This document shows, in pieces, positions 9,108 through 16,915 of a stretch of 64,000 nucleotides of DNA. Numbering within the stretch: position 1 is the stretch's first letter; the number at the start of each line of letters is the position of its first letter. The notes under the pieces were generated by a model, which searched no databases, was not told the DNA's origin, and saw nothing but the letters and a program-made list of their open reading frames with translations. Source of the DNA: Enterobacter ludwigii (lineage in GTDB: Bacteria > Pseudomonadota > Gammaproteobacteria > Enterobacterales > Enterobacteriaceae). Both the position numbers and the translations under genes were made by a program. The stretch lies in assembly GCF_001750725.1 (NCBI RefSeq), contig NZ_CP017279.1:1922001-1986000 (forward strand), read 5' to 3'.

Positions 9108-9554
9108 TTAGGCCGCGGAGGCTAACCAGATACCATAGAATATAAGAATGCATCCAAATGATGCCAGGCATTTCGCCAGCAAAATCAATCCAGGGCTATA
9201 TCTGTTTGCCAGCGATGACAAAATCGAATAATTTTGCTCCGTGTTATATCGCTGATGAAAACGCATTATAGTTTCAAATATTGTGCAAAGCATAATGACG
9301 AAAAACTTAGCCAATAATAGTGTGACAAACGAAGGTGGAATAACGATTAGTACCAACTCACCATCTTCTTTTGTCATCGAGGGGAAAATTTCCCGCAATC
9401 CGATCAACACGAAAACCAGAATAAAAGTGCCGACTAATATAAAAGATAATTTTACGAAAAAAACCACCCATTCTTTTTTGTTAAAATTATCTTTGCCATT
9501 CCAGATATAGGTAAGAGCGACCAATGAAAAAATAATAAACCCGAGAAACTTCAT
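9108..9554 (-). CDS. Four-helix membrane protein, putative immunity protein (paralogue A)
   Basis: 148 residues, mostly hydrophobic, with about four membrane helices (starting FLGFIIFSLVALTY and ending LASFGCILIFYGIWL). AAGGAG lies about 10 bases before the ATG. The motif IWNGKDNFNKKEW after the first helix and the closing helix recur in the next upstream gene (9785-10219), so the two are paralogues. Known context: inner-membrane proteins of this size beside T6SS effectors are often immunity proteins. No matching toxin is encoded beside it, so it may be an orphan antidote. That role is inferred. Confidence 0.75.
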   Translation of the reverse strand: MKFLGFIIFSLVALTYIWNGKDNFNKKEWVVFFVKLSFILVGTFILVFVLIGLREIFPSMTKEDGELVLIVIPPSFVTLLLAKFFVIMLCTIFETIMRFHQRYNTEQNYSILSSLANRYSPGLILLAKCLASFGCILIFYGIWLASAA

Positions 9555-9784
9555 TGAATCCGATGCTCCTTATTCGCTCGCCCGACTATGACAGTCACAC
9601 ACTAACAATTGGCGCCATGGCGGGTTGCGTGAGGATGATCACCGTAACCAGTTAACCGAGCTGCCTGCTGTGGTCGATGCACGCATCCGTATCGGGTCGG
9701 GTCAAGGGCATGACGCAAAGCGGAGACGCGGTTGCGGTAACAGTAGAAACTAGGGTATCCGTTATGCAACCTTAATCATTGTGC
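9555..9784. other. GC-rich insert between two paralogous membrane genes
   Basis: A roughly 170-bp stretch (about 9600-9770) is much richer in G+C than the genes on either side. On the minus strand it holds an open stretch of about 55 codons ending at the TAG at 9602-9604 (for example LDPTRYGCVHRPQQ, GYGDHPHATRHG). It has no start codon or ribosome site, and I cannot name its source. It resembles a leftover of an inserted or deleted segment. Confidence 0.35.
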
Positions 9785-10219
9785 TTACTTTAGCCAAAGA
9801 CCCGAAAACATAAGGAAGCTTCCGAGGGAAATTAAGCTTTTAGCAACGATAAGTAAGCCAGGTGCGACGATGCGTGATATAGACGATATTTTTTCATAAT
9901 TTTCCACATTGTAGCTTTTGTGCCCCCTCAGAATCCCCGAGAAAACAGTACAGAGGAGCACAACTGTGACCTTTAAACCCCATACGCACAGAAAAGACAT
10001 AGAAAAAATGATCGAATATTGTTTGGCCGTTGCGATGGAAAACAATGACATCGACTGAGAAAGCCATTTAAACGTAAAGCCAATGACAACTGTGGCTACT
10101 AACACCAGAACCAACATCATCCCCGCCAGGAGCCACTTTTTCTTGTTAAAAAAATCTTTCCCATTCCAGATAAGCGCTAGTGTCCAAATCATAAAGAAAA
10201 TAAATAAAAACCAATGCAT
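9785..10219 (-). CDS. Four-helix membrane protein, putative immunity protein (paralogue B)
   Basis: 144 residues from the ATG at 10219. An ATG five codons earlier (10234) is also open, but the chosen start matches its paralogue exactly, with 16 residues before IWNGKD. GGGAA precedes this ATG by eight bases. The protein has about four membrane helices, a positively charged loop (DFFNKKKW), and a closing helix (VAKSLISLGSFLMFSGLWL) like that of 9108-9554. The two genes share order, length and topology but differ at most positions, so the duplication is not recent. An immunity role is inferred from location after tre1/tri1 and before vgrG1. Confidence 0.75.
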   Translation of the reverse strand: MHWFLFIFFMIWTLALIWNGKDFFNKKKWLLAGMMLVLVLVATVVIGFTFKWLSQSMSLFSIATAKQYSIIFSMSFLCVWGLKVTVVLLCTVFSGILRGHKSYNVENYEKISSISRIVAPGLLIVAKSLISLGSFLMFSGLWLK

Positions 10220-10354
10220 TACAATATTTCCCATTTATCCTCTTTAATCTTTTTTCAAAAGGGCAACACACTCAGCAATAACCATTAATTCCGCCATCTG
10301 CCTGAGTGGAAGTTATGACCAGCTCAAACCCTCACTATCCAAATATGAAAACAA

Positions 10355-11455
10355 TTACAAAAAAGTATCTTCAGGAGCCCTGTCGAATAATTCACCTGCC
10401 ATTCTGGCGATACGTTCGTGTTGTACCAATTTGTCTTTCCACTCCTGTGGGATACCGGAATAACCATACAGCGCACCCGCGATTTGCCCCGCCGTCGCCG
10501 CAACGCTGTCAGCATCATCGGCAAGATTGGCGGCCAACAGAATAGCATCTCTGAAATTATCCGTATTCCATACGGACCACATCGCGGCCTCAAGCGTATC
10601 GATGACATAACCACTTGAACGAATCTGATCGCGAGTTTTTTGCTTATATTCACCCGCGTTGATAATCATTACACGTGGCTGAAGCGGCATGACGTGTGGA
10701 GCAAAAACAAAATCTTTATTGCTGCCATTAATCATATGTACAAGTAAATAACTTAAATACTGTGTGCTATTTATTGCTTCCGCGGCACCGTGCGTGGCGA
10801 TGCTCTGTTTTTTAGCCTCATAAAACGCTTTGCTTAATGACTTTCTAAAAAAAATTGAGACAGGGGCTTGTCTGATAATAGAAGCATTACCTGCAGTTTC
10901 TGGCGAAGTATTACCGCTCCACCCAGGACCAACAGTTAAATATTGTTCTAAAGCAAAGCGAGTTGTATTACCTATATCAAAACAGATGCCATTTGAACTG
11001 TTATAACCATGCTGATACCATTCCAGAAGCTTATTCCTGAAGCATATAGTATCAGCATCACCTTTCTCAAGAAGCGTTTCCGCAAGACATAATGCCATGG
11101 ATGTGTCATCCGTCCATTCGCCTGCGCGAAGTCGAAATGGCCCACCTCCTGTCATATCTTTGACGTATGCTCTGTCACGCGGTAAAAATTCGAGCGTAGT
11201 GCCTACGGCATCTCCAACAGCGAGGCCAATAAGGGCACCAATCGCGCGATCCCTTGATTCCGCTAGTGAGAGACTACACGATGGTGTTAAATCCCATTGT
11301 TTTTGTTCATCAGTAGTTGAGGATGATTCTAAGGGTTTATCATCATACGTATATTGCATCCTCCTCTGGACTGAAGGACTGCTAACGGGTAAGTACTGTC
11401 GATATTTATCCACATACTTTAGTAACGTATTTAAATCAGAGTGCAGATCGATCAT
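10355..11455 (-). CDS. tri1: Tri1-like immunity protein, ADP-ribosylglycohydrolase (DraG) family
   Basis: 366 residues. Residues 1-68 are an N-terminal extension, followed by the DraG fold: RAIGALIGLAVGDAVG (about 70-85), EWTDDTSM (113-120) and NLADDADSVAATAGQ (310-324). The aspartates of the last two motifs would bind the two metal ions needed to remove ADP-ribose from proteins. Known of the family: Tri1 proteins neutralise Tre1 toxins both by plugging the toxin site with the N-terminal extension and by hydrolysing ADP-ribose from targets such as FtsZ. Here the start codon overlaps the toxin's stop codon by one base (TAATG), so the two are translationally coupled. The extension and intact metal motifs suggest both modes may operate. 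Confidence 0.87.
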   Translation of the reverse strand: MIDLHSDLNTLLKYVDKYRQYLPVSSPSVQRRMQYTYDDKPLESSSTTDEQKQWDLTPSCSLSLAESRDRAIGALIGLAVGDAVGTTLEFLPRDRAYVKDMTGGGPFRLRAGEWTDDTSMALCLAETLLEKGDADTICFRNKLLEWYQHGYNSSNGICFDIGNTTRFALEQYLTVGPGWSGNTSPETAGNASIIRQAPVSIFFRKSLSKAFYEAKKQSIATHGAAEAINSTQYLSYLLVHMINGSNKDFVFAPHVMPLQPRVMIINAGEYKQKTRDQIRSSGYVIDTLEAAMWSVWNTDNFRDAILLAANLADDADSVAATAGQIAGALYGYSGIPQEWKDKLVQHERIARMAGELFDRAPEDTFL

Positions 11456-12795
11456 TATAATTCCTTATACGTAAGCGCGGTTTTGCCACCCGAATCAACG
11501 CGCTCAATAACTTCAAATTTGGTGCCTGGCTTGAAAAGCACTTCCGTTTCCGTTCCTTTGTATTCGGAGAGAAAATCAATAGGCTTACCCGTCTTCCCAT
11601 TAATCTTGATTGTGGTATCTCCGGAAAAAGGAACTTTCTGATCGGTGCTCATAAATGCAGGATCAGAAACAACACGACCAACTTGGTTTTCCATTAGTAC
11701 GTTTTCAGGTAATGTCGCCCCTCGGTATGTTATCCCCTCATAGGAAGGAAGCTTATCAAGAGCGTTAGTAGCATGATCCGCAAAAGCCTGAATTTCTGGT
11801 GTCAGTTCAGTTTGGCCTCTAAGAGCATTGTTAACCATTGGATAACCTTCATTCGTAGTATAACCGTAAAGAGCCCCTACTTCATCATCGGTTAGCAGGG
11901 AGGAGAGTCGCTTATCCCCTTGTTCAGCAAGTAGTCTTCCCTTTGTTACCCAAGTATTAGCGAGGTTTTTACCTACAGCCTCGGATAAACTCATTTTCGG
12001 TTTATTTAAAGCTGTAGCACCTAACGGATTTGCTTCAACAGGTTTAACTACCGGTATTTTACCAGCTCGCCACGCATCAAACCGCGCCCCGCCTTTCATG
12101 CCAGCCCCGCCGCCGATGACCGAGCCGATCAGCATCCCCCATTTCTGACCGTCGCTACCTTCGCCAAACAGCATCCCACCTGCGTAGCTACCAACCGTTC
12201 CACCACCCATCGCCCCGAGGGTACTCAGAAGTGCGATAGCAGGACTGGCGAGCACCGCCATGGCTCCGGCACCAACGGCGAGCATCGTCCAGTTCACCCA
12301 TTCCGGGATTTCAGGACTTATTTCATCGGTCTGGACCTTGCTTCCGCCGATAATAACATTACGCGATCCCTGACTAATCTCAGCGCTGCATGTCAATTTA
12401 TCGCCTGTGCGAGAGGCGGGGAAGTTGTTGATGTAAACTTTTATCGAACCTTCCGCGACCCGTTGCAGGCTGCCGCTGTGCTCATCACACTCTCCGGCTG
12501 ATAGATGTGCGCGGATCGCCTTTCGGCTGTTGATAAAGACATTGGGTGAACCTTCTTTCAGCGTACCTGTCGTGTGACGCGGTGCCCATGACATACTGCC
12601 GAGGAGTTCACCCAGCCCACCCGCAGCACATGCCCCAGCCGCAACGGCAGAAACAGCAACCAGCGCGGTCCCTCCGGTGACGACAACGGCAGCAGCGCCC
12701 AGAATTGCCCCACCCACCAATCCTGCGATCATCCAGCCTTTTGAGGCTGTATGAGCAATCTCATCATCTACGCGTGCGGCCAGACATTCTGACAT
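11455..12795 (-). CDS. tre1: Tre1-like T6SS effector: PAAR domain plus ADP-ribosyltransferase
   Basis: 446 residues. Hydrophobic helices lie at about 20-68 and 170-240, and a PAAR domain at about 75-165 (VFINSRKAIRAH, VYINNFPASRTGD, NVIIGGS). The C-terminal 120 residues carry the R-S-E layout of ADP-ribosyltransferases: YRG (Arg358), FMSTD (Ser383) and ETE (Glu416/Glu418, an E-x-E pair typical of arginine modification). This matches Tre1 of Serratia, which modifies FtsZ and other proteins to stop division. It is preceded 3 bp upstream by an Eag chaperone and overlaps its immunity gene downstream. Target protein is inferred from family only. Codon use is more AT-rich in the toxin half than in the core T6SS genes. 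Confidence 0.88.
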   Translation of the reverse strand: MSECLAARVDDEIAHTASKGWMIAGLVGGAILGAAAVVVTGGTALVAVSAVAAGACAAGGLGELLGSMSWAPRHTTGTLKEGSPNVFINSRKAIRAHLSAGECDEHSGSLQRVAEGSIKVYINNFPASRTGDKLTCSAEISQGSRNVIIGGSKVQTDEISPEIPEWVNWTMLAVGAGAMAVLASPAIALLSTLGAMGGGTVGSYAGGMLFGEGSDGQKWGMLIGSVIGGGAGMKGGARFDAWRAGKIPVVKPVEANPLGATALNKPKMSLSEAVGKNLANTWVTKGRLLAEQGDKRLSSLLTDDEVGALYGYTTNEGYPMVNNALRGQTELTPEIQAFADHATNALDKLPSYEGITYRGATLPENVLMENQVGRVVSDPAFMSTDQKVPFSGDTTIKINGKTGKPIDFLSEYKGTETEVLFKPGTKFEVIERVDSGGKTALTYKEL

Positions 12796-12797
12796 AA

Positions 12798-13592
12798 CTA
12801 TTCGGCTCGCTGTGCCATCAGATACCCACGTATCCGATCGGGTGTATTAAGTTGGTCAGAACCAGAGACCTGGCGGCATACGGAAAGTTGTGAAAGCAAG
12901 TGATGTGATTTGTCTGAGGAAGTCGTCCAGAGCGCATAACGAAGGGGTTGGCTGTCCGGAACGGGTGCAATACTGAGTGGTTTACCTTTTTTTTCATAAA
13001 GCAAATATTGCCCCTCTTTCGCCCGCTGAAGCGAAAGATGTCCATAAAGTTCCTGAATGTTTTCAAAGACACGGAGAACTTTACTCTCACTATCAAGCGC
13101 AAAAAAAGGCCCCTGGCTGTCGGCAGCGAGCATTTCTTTGGGATCCGTTTGAGCAGGTTTGTGAAACTTAATACTACGGATAATTTCCTGGTATTGATTA
13201 TGATAATAATCGCTAAATTCGCCCGGGCATGTACCGATGTAACACACCATCTTTTGCCCGCCAGGATGGTCAGCGAGTAAAATCACCGTCTGCTTCTGAA
13301 AAATGACCGAGTTATCATTTTTAAACTGATAAAAAAGCTCTACCGCCGGATGACCATCAACAGAAGTCATCTGAGAGGATTCAAGAAGAAAGTCGGGCAC
13401 TGTAATTTCCAGTTCACGCGCCAGTCGGGTAGCCGCATCATGGACTTTATCTTCGTTTTTTGCCGTCGCACGAGAAACAACAAAAGTAAACTCGCTAGCT
13501 CCGTTATCACTCATGGTGAATAAATTCATGGTTCTGTCTTTAAATACATCGGGTAAGGCGAGTGTTGCTTCCTGAAGAATATAATCAGCCAT
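12798..13592 (-). CDS. eagT: Eag chaperone with C-terminal extension (DcrB/DUF1795 family)
   Basis: 264 residues. The first 145 or so match the DcrB/DUF1795 chaperone layout (MADYILQEATLALPDVFKDR, FTFVVSRA, then VELFYQF and IIRSIKF). A further 110-120 residues follow, beginning near DPKEMLAADSQ, that short Eag proteins such as the one at 3963-4403 lack. The C-terminal part resembles nothing I can name. The gene lies 11 bp after vgrG2 and 2 bp before the PAAR-toxin gene, so its client should be the hydrophobic N-terminal helices of that toxin. The symbol is given by role and is not a firm orthology call. Confidence 0.8.
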   Translation of the reverse strand: MADYILQEATLALPDVFKDRTMNLFTMSDNGASEFTFVVSRATAKNEDKVHDAATRLARELEITVPDFLLESSQMTSVDGHPAVELFYQFKNDNSVIFQKQTVILLADHPGGQKMVCYIGTCPGEFSDYYHNQYQEIIRSIKFHKPAQTDPKEMLAADSQGPFFALDSESKVLRVFENIQELYGHLSLQRAKEGQYLLYEKKGKPLSIAPVPDSQPLRYALWTTSSDKSHHLLSQLSVCRQVSGSDQLNTPDRIRGYLMAQRAE

Positions 13593-13603
13593 TCGGGTTA
13601 CTC

Positions 13604-15532
13604 TTACTTGTTGCCATTAATAACAAAAAAACTATCCACTTCCTGTTGGATTTCACCCTGAAGGGATGCACCAGGCGGATCGATGACATTTCGTCCGTCA
13701 TCAGGGTTCAAATGCAATTCGCCGGAAAGCGTATTAATTTGTGCGTTCTGTTTTGCAGTAAAGTTAAAGTTATTACCAATGATATGAACGCTACCGTCTT
13801 TTGATAGCTCGATGGCGCTTTCACCACATTCCAGTCTCAGCGTATTACCTGCGGAAAGTATAAAATTATTAACAACTTTATCGTTTCGACTGTTCCCCGT
13901 CAGGCATACCACATCGCCTTTAATCCCTGATTTCTGGTTTTTCGCTACCCGTAATGTTTCATCTTCACCAACAAACTGGGTACGATTTTTTTCGGTAGAG
14001 TGAGACTCGTCATTTTTGACGTTAATATCCAGATTGCGCTCGGCCTGGATCCACACCTGCTCTGCGCCCGCCTTGTCCTCAAAGCGCAGGGCATTGGCAT
14101 TATCCACGGAGCCATCCTTCGTGCGGCTCATAAAACCCATCTGCGTGGCCGCCGCCGGCAGCGCCCACGGCGGCATGCTTGCTTCGTTATACACCCGCCC
14201 GGTGATAATCGGACGGTCCGGGTCACCGTTGATAAAGTCCACCACCACCTCATCGCCGACTCGCGGGATTTGCACTCCGCCGTACCCCTGACCCGCCCAG
14301 GCGCTCGACACGCGCACCCAGCAGGAGCTGGTGTCATCCCCCTTCGCCAGACGGTCCCAGTGGAATTTCACCTTCACGCGGCCATATTTGTCCGTCCAGA
14401 TACTCTCCCCATTTGGTCCCACAACCTTTGCCGTCTGCGGGCCGTAGGTGCGCGGCCACGCCGTGCTCTGCGCCGGACGGTATGACACCGACGCCGGGAT
14501 GACCGCGAAATCAGTGCGGTGAAGGGTTTCACCCTCGCCGCTCGCGTAGCGGTTCTCCTCGAAATGGTAACCCGCCGCCGTGACCAGATAGTCACCGTTA
14601 TCACTGAAGAACGGGGCGTTAGTCAGGGTGAAGATGTGTCCCGGTGCAATACCCGCGGCCGTGGCCGTCGCCTGAATCTGCTGGTGCTCCACCTGCCAGC
14701 GCTCCTGACGGATACGGGCGTAGAACTCCGCATGCCCGGTCTCAACAAACCGTCCCGGCCAGTCGTACACGTCGATACTGCCCGGTTTCGGTGACGCCGG
14801 GTTCTGCTGCGCCTGGAACAGCCACGCGTTCGGCTTGCGGAAGTCGTAGTCATCGAGGCTGTAAATCCCCGGGGTGACGCTGTCCTCCAGCGCCCACTGG
14901 CTGATACCCTCTTCGTCCGTACTGCCGCCTGACGGCGTCTGGTGGTAAGGAATGACTTCGTAGCCGCTGAACGGCTGGTGCTGCGTGGCGGCGTCGGTGA
15001 GCACCAGCGTGTGCTTGTCCGCCTCGTGGCTGAAGTGATACGCAATCCCCTCCAGCTCCATCAGACGGCTGATAAAGTCCAGGCTCGACTCCTGATACTG
15101 CACGCAGTAGTCCCACACCCGGTAGCTGCCGGTGAGCTTATCCTCCACGTTAACCTGATGTTCAGCCAGCAGGGTTTTCACAATCTGCGGCACCGTCTGC
15201 CCCTGGAAGATACGCAGATTACGGTCGCGCTTCATCGGCCACAGGTCCGGCTCCACCGTCAGCTGGTACACCGCATAGCGGGTACCCGTCAGCTCGACGG
15301 CACTCACCGCCACGCGGGTGATTTTTCCATTGATATAGCGGGGCGTCAGCAGGCTCTGCGTCGGGATGGTCACCGTGACCGGCTGACCCAGCAGTTTGCT
15401 GCGGTCAATGCGCGCATCCGTGCCAAGCAGGGTCAGCGTCAGGGCGAACGACTCGGACATCGCCTCGCGGCCCGTCAGTTTCCAGAACAGAAGCCCCTCC
15501 ACCGGGAGCTGAACGGTAATTCGGTTGAGCAT
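13604..15532 (-). CDS. vgrG: VgrG spike protein 2 (TssI)
   Basis: 642 residues. Residues 1-500 nearly duplicate the VgrG at 6677-8599. After WIQAERN the sequence is different (LDINVKNDESHSTEKNRTQF onward) and ends with a 142-residue tail of its own. Both copies keep the Gp27-like and gp5-like parts with no attached enzyme domain. It is followed by the Eag chaperone and the ADP-ribosyltransferase, which it probably carries. GGAA lies a few bases before the ATG. The distinct tail fits the idea that it selects a PAAR partner different from that of VgrG1. Confidence 0.97.
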   Translation of the reverse strand: MLNRITVQLPVEGLLFWKLTGREAMSESFALTLTLLGTDARIDRSKLLGQPVTVTIPTQSLLTPRYINGKITRVAVSAVELTGTRYAVYQLTVEPDLWPMKRDRNLRIFQGQTVPQIVKTLLAEHQVNVEDKLTGSYRVWDYCVQYQESSLDFISRLMELEGIAYHFSHEADKHTLVLTDAATQHQPFSGYEVIPYHQTPSGGSTDEEGISQWALEDSVTPGIYSLDDYDFRKPNAWLFQAQQNPASPKPGSIDVYDWPGRFVETGHAEFYARIRQERWQVEHQQIQATATAAGIAPGHIFTLTNAPFFSDNGDYLVTAAGYHFEENRYASGEGETLHRTDFAVIPASVSYRPAQSTAWPRTYGPQTAKVVGPNGESIWTDKYGRVKVKFHWDRLAKGDDTSSCWVRVSSAWAGQGYGGVQIPRVGDEVVVDFINGDPDRPIITGRVYNEASMPPWALPAAATQMGFMSRTKDGSVDNANALRFEDKAGAEQVWIQAERNLDINVKNDESHSTEKNRTQFVGEDETLRVAKNQKSGIKGDVVCLTGNSRNDKVVNNFILSAGNTLRLECGESAIELSKDGSVHIIGNNFNFTAKQNAQINTLSGELHLNPDDGRNVIDPPGASLQGEIQQEVDSFFVINGNK

Positions 15533-15536
15533 AACT
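14033..15536 (-). repeat. Near-identical 1.5-kb direct repeat, copy 2 (5' part of vgrG2)
   Basis: Partner of 7100-8603. Upstream of the start codon the two copies lose all similarity within a few bases (AT-rich sequence on one side, unrelated sequence on the other). The boundary therefore coincides with the gene start on one side and the cargo-specifying tail on the other. Confidence 0.95.
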
Positions 15537-15666
15537 TTATTCCATATGGCTTATGCTAGACAAGAGAGGGTGGTAGTGAATCTGCCATGATGAACTCTGT
15601 TTTGATCCAAACTGGTTTTTCATGGCATGCTATTTTTCATGGATGAAAAAGTAATCTAAACTTTCG

Positions 15667-16107
15667 TTAAGCTTTGCTTTTCCTCATTACAAATATGAGA
15701 GTGTAAATTTTTATAGCCTCAGATACTAAAAACAAGCCTATATTCACCCAGATACTTGATACTCCAAACAAACTTACTAACAGTGGAAATAACGAAATTG
15801 AACAACGGAAAGAAATAAGACGAAAGACTTCCTGAATAAGCGCAAATTTGACAGAATAAATTTTTCTTTTAAAGAAGAGCCATGATGATATAAATAGAGA
15901 AAATAAAAGGAGCATATCTAAAGTAAAGAACAGCGTTACCAGAACACCATACCCTCCTCCGGATACGGTATTTGACAAGCCACTAAAGGCTACAATATCT
16001 GAAATAAACGGAATTCTGTCTTTCCGAAATGAGTGTATGGAGTAAAGCAAGATGGCGAGAACATCCATACTTCCCCAGAAAAACCATAATTTACTTTTTA
16101 AATTCAT
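15667..16107 (-). CDS. Multi-pass membrane protein, probable immunity partner of the 16091-16894 product
   Basis: 146 residues from the ATG at 16107, chosen because GAGAAGAGGA lies just upstream; an upstream frame to 16167 has no ribosome site. Three to four hydrophobic helices are visible (SKLWFFWGSMDVLAILLYSI; VLVTLFFTLDMLLLFSLFIS; SLFPLLVSLFGVSSIWVNIG) with basic loops (FKRKIYSVK). The gene overlaps the 3' end of the upstream gene by 17 bp, so translation is coupled. It is AT-rich compared with ppkA next door. I do not recognise the family. An inner-membrane immunity role for the preceding gene product is an inference from coupling and topology. Confidence 0.75.
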   Translation of the reverse strand: MNLKSKLWFFWGSMDVLAILLYSIHSFRKDRIPFISDIVAFSGLSNTVSGGGYGVLVTLFFTLDMLLLFSLFISSWLFFKRKIYSVKFALIQEVFRLISFRCSISLFPLLVSLFGVSSIWVNIGLFLVSEAIKIYTLIFVMRKSKA

Positions 16108-16894
16108 AATCCTCTTCTCTGACTCCAGGTATCCATTGCCATGATTTACCACTGACCGCCCAAGCATCGTCGCTTTCCTGATACTTCTGATAAATTGAGC
16201 GTTCTTCTCCGTATCGCCTAATCACAGACTTTGCAGATATGAAGGCGCGAGACTCGCCATCCAGAGTTGCAGGTAAAGCTGTCCACTGTTGAATTTTGTC
16301 ACGTGACGTATTCATGTAATCTTTACCATCCGAACCGAAAACCCGCCCCTCATCTCCCATGCTTGTCAGCCGATTTATCGCCATAATTAGGACGTTTTTC
16401 GTTCCATGATAATCATTATCAACTGTCTTCCAGTAACCCGGCCCATAGTGGTCAGTGGTGGGAGTAAACGCATCCCGTGTTGGGGAAGGTTTTCCAAACA
16501 GGGCAACGTTACTACGGTAACGTTCTATGATGTAATTTATAAAAGCAGGATTATATATAGCCTCATCGACACAAAATAATTCTCCTGATTCAGAAATGAA
16601 AAAAGGATAGTTTACTTTTGTTCGTTGACGCTGGTCGATCAGAACAACTTCCCCCGAATCAATTAATCGCTCAATCTTGTTTAGATTTTGCGCATATAAA
16701 GGATCAAAACCCGCGTTAGGGTTAAATTCGAAGCGATGTCGTAACGTTAGACCATCGATTGTGTGAAAGGGATTTGACGCACCTCGCACCACAACAAACT
16801 CACGCCCTACATCGCCTCTTGCATAGACAGGAGAGACAATCTTTTCAAATTCTTTAGGATGAAGCCTCTGCCTCCTAAGGTCGTACACTTCCAT
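16091..16894 (-). CDS. Unrecognised 267-residue protein, candidate T6SS effector
   Basis: No signal peptide and no membrane helix. AGGAA lies eight bases before the ATG. It is soluble and charged, with stretches such as FHTIDGLTLRHRFEFNPNAG and TPTTDHYGPGYWKTVDNDYHG that could be catalytic or binding segments, though I cannot assign a fold. The gene lies 21 bp after ppkA and overlaps a membrane protein, the usual arrangement of an effector with its inner-membrane immunity protein. It has no PAAR, VgrG or Eag of its own, so it would need to ride on Hcp or VgrG2. A toxin role is an inference, and a regulatory or accessory role remains possible. Confidence 0.72.
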   Translation of the reverse strand: MEVYDLRRQRLHPKEFEKIVSPVYARGDVGREFVVVRGASNPFHTIDGLTLRHRFEFNPNAGFDPLYAQNLNKIERLIDSGEVVLIDQRQRTKVNYPFFISESGELFCVDEAIYNPAFINYIIERYRSNVALFGKPSPTRDAFTPTTDHYGPGYWKTVDNDYHGTKNVLIMAINRLTSMGDEGRVFGSDGKDYMNTSRDKIQQWTALPATLDGESRAFISAKSVIRRYGEERSIYQKYQESDDAWAVSGKSWQWIPGVREEDYEFKK

Positions 16895-16915
16895 AGGGAT
16901 TCCTGTTTTACATAC

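Noticed and set aside
7100..15536. The repeated vgrG 5' regions as a mobile element
   Set aside because: No terminal inverted repeats, target duplication or transposase are present. The repeat is coding sequence of two paralogues.
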